Source: Flavobacteriaceae bacterium (GTDB taxonomy: Bacteria > Bacteroidota > Bacteroidia > Flavobacteriales > Flavobacteriaceae). From it: a DNA stretch of 10,340 nt. The notes beneath the pieces were generated by a model. The model did not search any database and was not told the origin of the DNA. It was given only the letters and a program-made list of their open reading frames with translations. The stretch lies in the NCBI GenBank assembly GCA_015489265.1, contig WFZY01000282.1, positions 1-10,340 of the forward strand, read 5' to 3'. Positions 1-5,901 of this stretch are shown here, piece by piece; position 1 is the stretch's first letter; each line of letters opens with the position of its first letter. The position numbers were made by a program, and so were the translations under genes.

Positions 1-1409
1 TCAGCTACTTGTTCGTCATAAGCTTTGATTTGTTCTGCATAAACACCGGTTGTTACGCCACGAATGGCAGCTACTACTTGCAACTGCGAGGTTCCTTCGT
101 AAATAGACGTAATGCGCGCATCACGATAAATACGTTCAATAGGAAAATCTTTCATAAATCCGGTGCCACCGTGAATTTGAAGTGCATCGTAAGCTACTTT
201 GTTAGACATTTCGCTACCCATTAATTTGATCAATGGCGTAAATACATTTGCCAATTTGCCGTAATGTTTCATTGCCGGTCGGTCTTCTTTTGCTAATCGA
301 CCTTCATTTTTGGCTTCTTCCAATGCTTTAACCAAATCGACAAAACGTGCGGTTTCATAAAGCAAGGCACGATGGGCATCTATCAGCACTTTCATATTAG
401 TAATCATCTCATACACAGCCGGAAACTGAATAATCGGGCTGCCAAATTGGGTACGTTCGTGAGCATATTTTACGGCTTCGCGGTAGGCGGCTTCGGCAAT
501 CCCAACAGACTGCGCGCCCACACCCAAACGGGCGGAATTCATCAAGGACATGACATATTTTATCAAACCGAATTTTTCACGTCCGACCAATTCAGCGGGG
601 GCATTTTTAAACACCAATTCGGTTGTAGGTGACCCCTTGATCCCCAATTTATGTTCTAAGTGTCGTACTTCTACGGCTTTGTTTTTGCGGTCGTATAAAA
701 ACATTGACAAGCCACGTGCATCTGATGTGCCATCCACCGAACGTGCCAATACTAATGAAATATCAGCATCGCCATTGGTAATAAAGCGTTTCACGCCGTT
801 AAGACGCCATATTTTATTTTCTTCGTCGTAAGTTGCTTTTAGTTGTACAGATTGCAAATCGGAACCGGCATCGGGCTCGGTTAAGACCATGGCTGCCGTA
901 TCGCCTTTTTCGTTAAAACGGGGTAAGTATTTTTCTTTTTGTTCTTCGGAACCAAACTCATATATGGTTTCTGCACAATCTTGCAACCCCCAAATATTGG
1001 CAAAACCGGCATCGCCGCGAGCAATCATTTCGCCTGCCATTATATAGGGTATAATCGGAAAATTCAATCCGGCATATTTACGGGGCAAACTCATACCTAT
1101 CAATCCGGCTTTATATAGTGCCTGATAGTTTTCGGTAGTGCCTTTGGCATAAACCACTTCATTGTTTACAATTTTGGGTCCTTCTTCGTCAACGGATTCG
1201 GCATTTCCGGCTATAGTGGTGGCACAAATTTCACCTACAATTTCAAGGACTTTATCATACGAATCCAAAGCATCTTCAAAATTGAAAGGGGCATAATCAT
1301 ATTCTTTGGCTTCGGTATAGTTTTTTTCTTTCAGTTCAACAATCTTTTGCATCAACGGATGCGATAATTGAAATTTATAATCGGGGGTATCTTTATAAAA
1401 GTTATCCAT
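1..1409 (-). CDS. acyl-CoA dehydrogenase, large form (3' end beyond window)
   Basis: This flavoenzyme oxidises an acyl-CoA to the trans-2-enoyl-CoA and passes electrons to ETF. The frame is open for 469 codons from the ATG at 1409 to the left edge, so the C-terminus is missing. The middle domain contains TEPDAGSDL, typical of the FAD-contact region. The C-terminal helical domain has AHERTQFGSPI, then QIHGGTGF, FPIERIYRDARI and YEGTSQ. The Glu of YEGTSQ (residue 438) matches the catalytic base of the medium- and short-chain dehydrogenases. That Glu lies about 60 residues later than in MCAD, owing to an N-terminal extension and an insert. This fits the roughly 600-residue bacterial class with an extra C-terminal domain, not the 380-residue butyryl-CoA dehydrogenase class. 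The start lies 11 bp after the etfA stop, so the two are very likely co-transcribed. Substrate chain length cannot be read from the sequence. Confidence 0.93.
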   Translation of the reverse strand, partial: MDNFYKDTPDYKFQLSHPLMQKIVELKEKNYTEAKEYDYAPFNFEDALDSYDKVLEIVGEICATTIAGNAESVDEEGPKIVNNEVVYAKGTTENYQALYKAGLIGMSLPRKYAGLNFPIIPYIMAGEMIARGDAGFANIWGLQDCAETIYEFGSEEQKEKYLPRFNEKGDTAAMVLTEPDAGSDLQSVQLKATYDEENKIWRLNGVKRFITNGDADISLVLARSVDGTSDARGLSMFLYDRKNKAVEVRHLEHKLGIKGSPTTELVFKNAPAELVGREKFGLIKYVMSLMNSARLGVGAQSVGIAEAAYREAVKYAHERTQFGSPIIQFPAVYEMITNMKVLIDAHRALLYETARFVDLVKALEEAKNEGRLAKEDRPAMKHYGKLANVFTPLIKLMGSEMSNKVAYDALQIHGGTGFMKDFPIERIYRDARITSIYEGTSQLQVVAAIRGVTTGVYAEQIKAYDEQVA

Positions 1410-1420
1410 TGTCGTCGAGT

Positions 1421-2440
1421 TTATTTAGTATTCTTTTTATAGGCATTAATCATCTTGGGAATGACATCGTTTAAATCGCCCACTATAACATAATCTGCAA
1501 TTTCATTGATAGGGGCGTTGGGGTCGGTATTGATAGAAATAATCATTGCCGAATTTTGCATACCGGCTGTATGTTGTACGGCACCGGAAATACCTGCGGC
1601 TATGTACAATTTAGGACGAACAGTTACACCGGTTTGCCCGATTTGCCGGTCGTGACTGATATAGCCGGCATCGACAGCGGCACGTGAGCCACCAACTTCT
1701 CCGCCAAGCACTTCGGCAAGTTCAAACAATTGTGCAAAGTTTTCTTTGGAACCCACACCGTAACCACCGGCAACAATGATCGGCGCTTCCTTAAGATTGA
1801 CGCCGGATGCTTCCATTTCACGTTTGATGATTTTCACGACAAAGTCACTATCGGACAGAATTTCATCTACAGAAATAGGTATAATTTCCGCTTGGTAATT
1901 TTCATCAAAAATTTCATTTTTCATCACACCTTCACGCACGGTTGCCATCTGTGGGTGCATTTCCCAGTTGATAATGTTTGCCATAATACTACCACCGAAA
2001 GCCGGTCGAATGGCATATAACAAATTATCATAAGTTTTCTTTTCTTTGGGGACATAGTGACTGCCGATATCCAAAATGGTGGTATCTGCTGTCAAGCCGC
2101 AACCTACAGCTGAAGCAATACGGGGTGCCAAATCACGACCGGTTGCCGTAGCACCCAGCAACACGATTTGGGGATCTTCTTTTTTCAATATATGTGTAGC
2201 CAATGCAGCATGCGGCAAAGTGGTATATGGTTCTAAACGCGTATCGTCGGCTACAAATATTCTATCCACACCATAAGGTGCAATTTGTTTATCTATGTTT
2301 TGTAAGCTTTTGCCAAAAACCATCGCTTCAAGTTCCACGCCTAGCTTCTCTGCCAATTTTTTTCCGGCAGATAATAATTCTTGACTGATACTCGCTATTT
2401 GTTGATTTTCGACTTCACAATATACTAATACGTTTTTCAT
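1421..2440 (-). CDS. etfA: electron transfer flavoprotein alpha subunit
   Basis: The alpha subunit of ETF (339 aa) binds the electron-carrying FAD and pairs with EtfB. It takes electrons from acyl-CoA dehydrogenases in the cytoplasm. The N-terminal nucleotide-binding-like domain spans about residues 1-190 and includes GATATGRDLAPR (96-107) and RPAFGGSIMA (145-154). The C-terminal FAD domain carries the family signature: GSRAAVDAGY (251-260), QIGQTG (266-271), LYIAAGISGAVQHTAGM (278-294) and ADYVIVGDL (315-323). Length and both domains are complete. GATxxGRDLxPR and RPAFGGxIMA resemble the EtfA partners of clostridial butyryl-CoA dehydrogenase, as I recall them. It lies 251 bp after etfB with a repeat element between, and 11 bp before the dehydrogenase. 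No separate TAnnTTTG element is visible just upstream, so read-through from etfB is the simplest model. Confidence 0.96.
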   Translation of the reverse strand: MKNVLVYCEVENQQIASISQELLSAGKKLAEKLGVELEAMVFGKSLQNIDKQIAPYGVDRIFVADDTRLEPYTTLPHAALATHILKKEDPQIVLLGATATGRDLAPRIASAVGCGLTADTTILDIGSHYVPKEKKTYDNLLYAIRPAFGGSIMANIINWEMHPQMATVREGVMKNEIFDENYQAEIIPISVDEILSDSDFVVKIIKREMEASGVNLKEAPIIVAGGYGVGSKENFAQLFELAEVLGGEVGGSRAAVDAGYISHDRQIGQTGVTVRPKLYIAAGISGAVQHTAGMQNSAMIISINTDPNAPINEIADYVIVGDLNDVIPKMINAYKKNTK

Positions 2441-2445
2441 TTTTA

Positions 2446-2508
2446 TCGGTTAATCGGTTATTTGGTTATTTGATGATATGGTTAATTGGTTAGTCGATGT
2501 CAGATGTC
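2446..2508. repeat. degenerate GGTTAATTGG repeat tract, copy 1
   Basis: This tract consists of variants of ggtta(a/t)t(t/c)(g), broken by tgatgatatgg, and ends in gatgtcagatgtc. It sits directly upstream of the etfA start and abuts the palindromic element. Near-identical wording recurs at 3590-3632 and 4931-4970, always between genes. It is too degenerate to be a simple microsatellite and contains no frame. Confidence 0.55.
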
Positions 2509-2646
2509 ATTCCGATAGAGCGAGGTACGAGCGATGAGGAATCTCAACTTAATCTCAAATTTTGGAATAATTCTTATTCACTTCCTCGTTTTATTATTTT
2601 AGATTTCTCGTCATCCCGGCTAGGGTCGGGATTCTGTCGAAATGAC
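2506..2646. repeat. 141-bp palindromic extragenic repeat between etfB and etfA
   Basis: The two ends are imperfect inverted repeats: 2506-2518 (gtcattccgatag) pairs with 2634-2646 (ctgtcgaaatgac) at 11 of 13 positions. Further in, gaggaatct and agatttctc extend the symmetry loosely. Near the right end atcccg (2613-2618) and cgggat (2627-2632) form a 6-bp hairpin with an 8-nt loop. No reading frame of note lies inside. Elements starting with GTCATTtCGA and containing GAGAAATCTC are, as I recall, a common dispersed repeat in Bacteroidota genomes. Copy number cannot be judged from one window. Confidence 0.6.
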
Positions 2647-2691
2647 AATCGTACATTATTGCTTTCTTCAGAGAAAACTTTTAACTAGATA

Positions 2692-3567
2692 TTATCCAAT
2701 GGTATGGTGTTCTAACAATTCAAGAATCACACTTTCAACATCGGCATCCGAATCGGTTAATACTTTTGATTCTGTTGCCGTAAACACGACGTTTTCAATA
2801 CTTTTTACCTTGGTAGGTGAGCCGGGTAAACCTATTTTGTTAGGATCGGCTTTGATGTCTTCTACGTTCCATTCTTCAATGGTCAAATAAGGGCGCTCTT
2901 GATGCAATTGTTTTAAGAAATCGTCGGCTTTTGCCATTTCGGTTTTACTGCGGGCGTATTTGTATTTCATCACCAATTTGGCTATAGGCATACGGGCTTC
3001 GGGGGCAGCCCCATGTACCGTCATCAATAATGGCATTGGCGCTTCAACTACTTCTATGCCTTTATCCAGCTTGCGTTTGACGGTTATCTTGTCATCAGTT
3101 ATATCTAAAACTTCAATGGCATAGGTTACTTGCGGAATACCCAATTTTTCAGCTGTTTGCGGTCCTACTTGTGCCGTATCGCCGTCAATGGCTTGGCGGC
3201 CACCCATAACGATATCATAATCACCTATTTTTTTCAATGCTTGCGCAATAGCATAGCTGGTTGCCAAGGTATCCGAGCCACCAAAACGCCGGTCTGAAAT
3301 CATAATGGCTTTGTCCGCACCGCGATACAACGAATCACGCATAATATCGGCAGCTTTGGGCGGTCCCATGGTCAAAACAGTTACTTGGCTACCGGGGACA
3401 CGGTCTTTTAACGACAATGCCATTTCCAATGCGTGAAGGTCATCGGGATTAAAAATGGTAGGTATTTTGGCTCTATTGACGGTTCCGTCGGGCTTCATGG
3501 CATCGGAACCTAAATTTCTGGTGTCCGGAACTTGCTTGACCAAAACAACAATTTTCAGTGGTCTCAT
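2692..3567 (-). CDS. etfB: electron transfer flavoprotein beta subunit
   Basis: The beta subunit of ETF (291 aa) forms the partner domain for EtfA and holds AMP, or a second FAD in bifurcating ETFs. The start MRPLKIVVLVKQVPDT is the usual EtfB N-terminus. Residues 98-109 (SDTLATSYAIAQ) and 122-137 (GGRQAIDGDTAQVGPQ) form the nucleotide-binding region. The EtfB signature follows at 162-205, with a KG-E-V-E core and AAPEARMPIAKL. At 291 residues it exceeds the roughly 250 of the mitochondrial type. DGDTAQVGP replaces the DDDxNQTGQ of that type and resembles ETFs linked to butyryl-CoA dehydrogenase and bifurcation. That comparison rests on recalled family sequences; the catalytic mode is inference. 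It is the first gene of the minus-strand cluster. Confidence 0.95.
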   Translation of the reverse strand: MRPLKIVVLVKQVPDTRNLGSDAMKPDGTVNRAKIPTIFNPDDLHALEMALSLKDRVPGSQVTVLTMGPPKAADIMRDSLYRGADKAIMISDRRFGGSDTLATSYAIAQALKKIGDYDIVMGGRQAIDGDTAQVGPQTAEKLGIPQVTYAIEVLDITDDKITVKRKLDKGIEVVEAPMPLLMTVHGAAPEARMPIAKLVMKYKYARSKTEMAKADDFLKQLHQERPYLTIEEWNVEDIKADPNKIGLPGSPTKVKSIENVVFTATESKVLTDSDADVESVILELLEHHTIG

Positions 3568-3589
3568 AGTGTTATTTATTTGATTATAC

Positions 3590-3632
3590 TGGTTATCTGG
3601 TTAATTGGTTAATTGATGTCGGATATCCGACG
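3590..3632. repeat. GGTTAATTGG repeat tract, copy 2, with 14-bp palindrome
   Basis: The tract repeats ggttatctggttaattggtt and runs into gatgtcggatatccgacg. Positions 3618-3631 (gtcggatatccgac) are a perfect 14-bp palindrome. It lies about 50 bp upstream of the etfB start, where an operator could sit. The related gatgtcagatgtc tail at copy 1 suggests instead that the palindrome belongs to the repeat family. Confidence 0.5.
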
Positions 3633-3696
3633 TTAAATCTAAATTCTAATTTCTAAAATCTAATATTTATTTTTGGTTATTTTAATTTTTGATTAC

Positions 3697-3704
3697 CAAA
3701 TTTA
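3697..3704 (-). promoter_or_regulatory. possible -7 element for the etfB-etfA-dehydrogenase unit
   Basis: On the minus strand this reads TAAATTTG, an exact match to the Bacteroidota -7 consensus TAnnTTTG. No TTG is visible at the expected -33 spacing. If used, it gives an etfB leader of about 120 nt containing the palindrome and repeat tract. In DNA this AT-rich a chance match is quite possible. Confidence 0.35.
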
Positions 3705-3816
3705 AAATAAAACACGAGATAAAATCTGACTTTTTTCAGTTTTTGAATTGAATAAAATAGTCTTTGGTATTTTTTTAATATTTTAATTGTGTAATTCATA
3801 TATTAGATTCTGAGAA

Positions 3817-3846
3817 TAAAAAAAGCCCGAAATTAAATCGGGCTTT
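3817..3846 (-). terminator. Rho-independent terminator after fabI
   Basis: A perfect 9-bp stem, aaagcccga (3822-3830) with tcgggcttt (3838-3846), closes a 7-nt loop. On the minus strand it is followed by seven T (complement of 3818-3824). It starts 22 bp after the fabI stop codon and separates fabI from the etfB promoter region. Confidence 0.88.
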
Positions 3847-3868
3847 ACATTATATATATTGATAAAAA

Positions 3869-4726
3869 CTATTTTTTCTTATCTTTTTTGTGTTTTTTAT
3901 GTTCTTTTTCGGCACTTTCATTAAACATTTGCATCACTTCGTCACTGATACCCATTTTAGAAAATCCGCCGTCGTGGAAGAGATTTTGAAGCGTTACTTT
4001 TTTAGTCAAATCAGAAAACAATGAAATGGTATAATCGGCACATTCTAAGGCAGTGGCATTACCTAACGGTGACATTTTTTCGGCATAGTTTAAAAAGCCG
4101 TCAAAGCCCTTAACACCGCTTCCGGCAGTCGTTGGTGTAGGGGATTGAGAAATAGTATTGACACGCACTTTAAAATCACGTCCGAAGAAATAACCGAAAC
4201 TGCGTGCTACAGATTCCAAATAAGCTTTGTTATCTGCCATGTCGTTGTAGTCCGGAAAAACTCTTTGTGCAGCAATGTATGATAAGGCAACAATACTGCC
4301 CCATTCGTTCATGGCTTTTTTATTGTATAATACGTTCATCACTCTATGGAAAGATAAAGCCGAAACGTCCCAACCTATTTTGGTAAATTTGTAATCTTGG
4401 TCGGTATAATGGTAGCCGCGACGGACATTGACGGACATCCCGATAGAATGCAAAACAAAATCGATTTTACCACCTAATATTTTCATGGATTCATCTACCA
4501 AATGCTCTAAATCTTTCATAGAAGTGGCGTCGGCGGGAATTACTTGACTACCGGTTTTTTCGGCTAATTGGTTAATGGTTCCCATGCGTAAAGCAACCGG
4601 TGCGTTTGTTAAAACAAATTCTGCCCCTTCTTCGTGTGCCCGTTCAGCAACTTTCCAAGCAATAGAGTTGCTGTCTAGCGCTCCAAAAATAATACCTTTT
4701 TTACCTTTTAATAAATTGTAAGCCAT
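3869..4726 (-). CDS. fabI: enoyl-[acyl-carrier-protein] reductase (NADH)
   Basis: FabI carries out the last reduction of each fatty-acid elongation cycle, turning trans-2-enoyl-ACP into acyl-ACP with NAD(P)H in the cytoplasm. The protein has 285 residues and a Rossmann fold of the short-chain dehydrogenase superfamily. GIIFGALDSNSIAW (11-24) is the cofactor loop with the FabI-typical S-I-A-W. HSIG lies at 93-96. The catalytic pair is Tyr160 and Lys167 in YNDMADNK, spaced seven apart as in E. coli FabI, with Tyr150 in LSY as the second conserved Tyr. The segment QSPTPTTAGSGVKGF (194-208) replaces the AGPIRTLAASGI of E. coli and contributes to the substrate-binding loop; I recall this variant as usual in Bacteroidota. 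The tail after about residue 272 is Lys-rich (HKKHKKDKKK) and likely disordered. It has its own -7 element and terminator, so it is probably monocistronic. Confidence 0.96.
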   Translation of the reverse strand: MAYNLLKGKKGIIFGALDSNSIAWKVAERAHEEGAEFVLTNAPVALRMGTINQLAEKTGSQVIPADATSMKDLEHLVDESMKILGGKIDFVLHSIGMSVNVRRGYHYTDQDYKFTKIGWDVSALSFHRVMNVLYNKKAMNEWGSIVALSYIAAQRVFPDYNDMADNKAYLESVARSFGYFFGRDFKVRVNTISQSPTPTTAGSGVKGFDGFLNYAEKMSPLGNATALECADYTISLFSDLTKKVTLQNLFHDGGFSKMGISDEVMQMFNESAEKEHKKHKKDKKK

Positions 4727-4754
4727 ATATGTATGTTATTTTTTGTTAATGGCG

Positions 4755-4762
4755 CAAATATA
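4755..4762 (-). promoter_or_regulatory. -7 promoter element of fabI
   Basis: The minus strand reads TATATTTG, an exact TAnnTTTG match, 28 bp before the fabI ATG. That distance gives a short leader. The leader is A-rich (aaaaaataacatacatat) and has no Shine-Dalgarno sequence, as is usual for this phylum. No TTG is seen at -33. Confidence 0.6.
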
Positions 4763-4789
4763 CAGATTTTTTGGTAAGTGATTTTTTTT

Positions 4790-4816
4790 GAGGAAATGAG
4801 GATTTTTTGCTGCTTC
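4790..4816. repeat. gaggaaatgagg repeat, extended copy
   Basis: The unit gaggaaatgaggat is followed by tttttgctgcttc. The copy at 9709-9734 reads gaggaaatgaggat, then ctttggtgcttc, so similarity runs over about 26 bp. Shorter copies of the core lie at 4879-4890 (exact) and 9797-9808 (gaggaattgagg). All are intergenic. Confidence 0.55.
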
Positions 4817-4930
4817 GTAGATTGTTTTGTGCTTCTATGATTGTTTATTATTTCAAAGCTAATTTCTGCTTTTGATTTGAGGAAATGAGGAACGGAAAGA
4901 ATATCGAACACCGATTAGCGATTTCAGATT

Positions 4931-4970
4931 TTTGGTTATTTGGTTAATTGATGATATGGTTATTTGATAC
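4931..4970. repeat. degenerate GGTTAATTGG repeat tract, copy 3
   Basis: It reads ttggttatttggttaattg, then atgatatggttatttgata. The same pieces occur in a different order in copy 1 at 2446-2508 (ggttatttgatgatatggtt). It lies between fabI and the RNA methyltransferase. Confidence 0.5.
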
Positions 4971-4980
4971 CGCACTTCGT

Positions 4981-5005
4981 ACTTTCTACTTTTTCGCTTG
5001 GCACT
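4981..5005. repeat. 25-bp dispersed repeat, copy A (partner at 9932-9956)
   Basis: The block is actttctact, two variable bases, then ttcgcttggcact. It matches 9932-9956 at 23 of 25 positions. After both copies, further cttt(c)cact and actttttact units follow. Both copies are intergenic and about 5 kb apart, in the same orientation. Confidence 0.6.
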
Positions 5006-5085
5006 ATATTGCTTTCCACTTTTTACTATTGCATTTCTCAATTTTTTATTCTCAATTATCAATCACACTTTTAATGATAAAAGCT

Positions 5086-5820
5086 TTAATTCATATTAGT
5101 TTTGACAAATTCATTTAATACCACAGCGGTTGCTGCTGCTGCATTTAAACTTTCTGCAATAGCACCGGCAGCTTTAGGGATATGAAGTCTGTGGGTCGTT
5201 AAACCGGCTATTTCGGGTTTGATACCGTTTCCTTCATTGCCGATTATCATAACGGCTTCTTTTGATAAACTGCTTTTATAGATGTTTTTACCGTCTAAAA
5301 ATGTACCGTAAACCGGTAAGTTTATCTGTTTTAAAAAAGCTTCCAAATCGGTATAAATAACCGAAACATTTGCCAATGCACCCATGGTGGCTTGTACTAC
5401 TTTGGGGTTGTAACAATCTACCGTATTTTCAGAACAAACGATTTGTCGTACCCCAAACCAATCTGCCGTACGGATAATGGTACCCAAATTACCGGGGTCT
5501 TGCAAATCGTCTAATGCCAAAATCAAACCGCTTGACGGTAGGGTACCGGTTGTTTGTATTTTAAAAACCGCCAAAGCATCTTTAGGATGTTGCAAGCTGC
5601 TGATTTGTTTCAATTGCTTGGTAGTAATGGCTTCTGTAATGCCGGTTTCAAATTTATTATCCGGCTGTTTGGCAGCATAAATTTTTTGTGGCAAATAGCC
5701 CGCCTTGATAAAATCTTGAATACTTTTCCAACCTTCCACAACAAAAACCCCATATTGTTTCCGGTATTTTTTTTGTTGTAATTGTTTGATATATTTGATG
5801 TCGGCTTTGGTTATAGGCAT
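5086..5820 (-). CDS. SpoU/TrmH-family RNA 2'-O-methyltransferase
   Basis: A SAM-dependent methyltransferase of the SPOUT class that methylates a ribose 2'-OH in rRNA or tRNA. It has 244 residues. The N-terminal substrate-binding domain (about 1-90) begins with K-Q-K-R-rich helices and GVFVVEGWKS. The catalytic domain has the three family motifs: LDDLQDPGNLGTIIRTADWFG (103-123) with Asn111 and Arg117, IIGNEGNGI (192-200), and IPKAAGAIAESLNAAAA (214-230) with Ser224 and Asn226. These form the trefoil-knot SAM site. Motif 3 reads IPKAAGAIAESLN where IPM-G--ESLN is more common. The RNA target cannot be named from sequence alone; RlmB- or TsnR-like rRNA methylation is possible. It diverges from tamL across an 81-bp gap. 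I see no clear promoter for it there. Confidence 0.92.
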   Translation of the reverse strand: MPITKADIKYIKQLQQKKYRKQYGVFVVEGWKSIQDFIKAGYLPQKIYAAKQPDNKFETGITEAITTKQLKQISSLQHPKDALAVFKIQTTGTLPSSGLILALDDLQDPGNLGTIIRTADWFGVRQIVCSENTVDCYNPKVVQATMGALANVSVIYTDLEAFLKQINLPVYGTFLDGKNIYKSSLSKEAVMIIGNEGNGIKPEIAGLTTHRLHIPKAAGAIAESLNAAAATAVVLNEFVKTNMN

Positions 5821-5877
5821 GGCTTTTGTGTTGAAAAGTTTAAAAAAATAGCATTATCATATGTCCCTAAAAAAAAT

Positions 5878-5885
5878 TACTTTTG
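5878..5885 (+). promoter_or_regulatory. -7 promoter element of tamL
   Basis: TACTTTTG matches TAnnTTTG and ends 16 bp before the ATG at 5902. It lies downstream of the alternative ATG at 5782, which sits inside the opposing methyltransferase gene, so it supports the later start. A TTA, not TTG, is found 21 bp further upstream. The implied leader is very short. Confidence 0.5.
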
Positions 5886-5901
5886 TAGGATTGGTAAATT
5901 T

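Larger units (their letters stand above)
3568..3868. other. 301-bp gene-free gap between etfB and fabI
   Basis: Very AT-rich DNA between the etfB start and the fabI stop. Reading from etfB outward it holds a GGTTAATTGG tract, a 14-bp palindrome, a run of aaatctaa-like variants (3633-3668), a possible -7 element for etfB and, at the far end, the fabI terminator. No open frame of note is present on either strand. Confidence 0.7.
4727..5085. other. 359-bp repeat-rich gap between fabI and the RNA methyltransferase
   Basis: Next to fabI lie its -7 element and leader. The rest consists of intergenic repeats: two gaggaaatgagg units (4790-4801 and 4879-4890), a GGTTAATTGG tract (4931-4970) and a pyrimidine-rich ctttctact/ttcgcttggcact tract (4981-5030). 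Short frames cross it, but they have no recognisable protein character and I do not call them genes. No convincing terminator is seen after the methyltransferase. Confidence 0.65.

Noticed and set aside
2497..2890. Short plus-strand frames across the etfB-etfA gap and the etfB 3' end
   Set aside because: They run through repeats or lie opposite the etfB coding frame and have no protein-like character.
2446..5030. Intergenic repeats as a CRISPR array
   Set aside because: Units are short, degenerate and unevenly spaced, with no constant repeat and spacer lengths and no cas genes.
4708..5062. Two overlapping minus-strand frames of 67 codons between fabI and the methyltransferase
   Set aside because: Their composition follows the underlying AT-rich repeats; neither shows a domain, a signal peptide or a recognisable start context.
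5068..5083. Hairpin cttttaatgataaaag as terminator of the methyltransferase
   Set aside because: The stem is 6 bp, mostly A-T, and no T tract follows on the minus strand.
5782..5901. Upstream in-frame ATG giving a 40-residue extension of tamL
   Set aside because: It lies inside the opposing methyltransferase start, before the -7 element at 5878-5885, and would bury the lipoprotein signal peptide.
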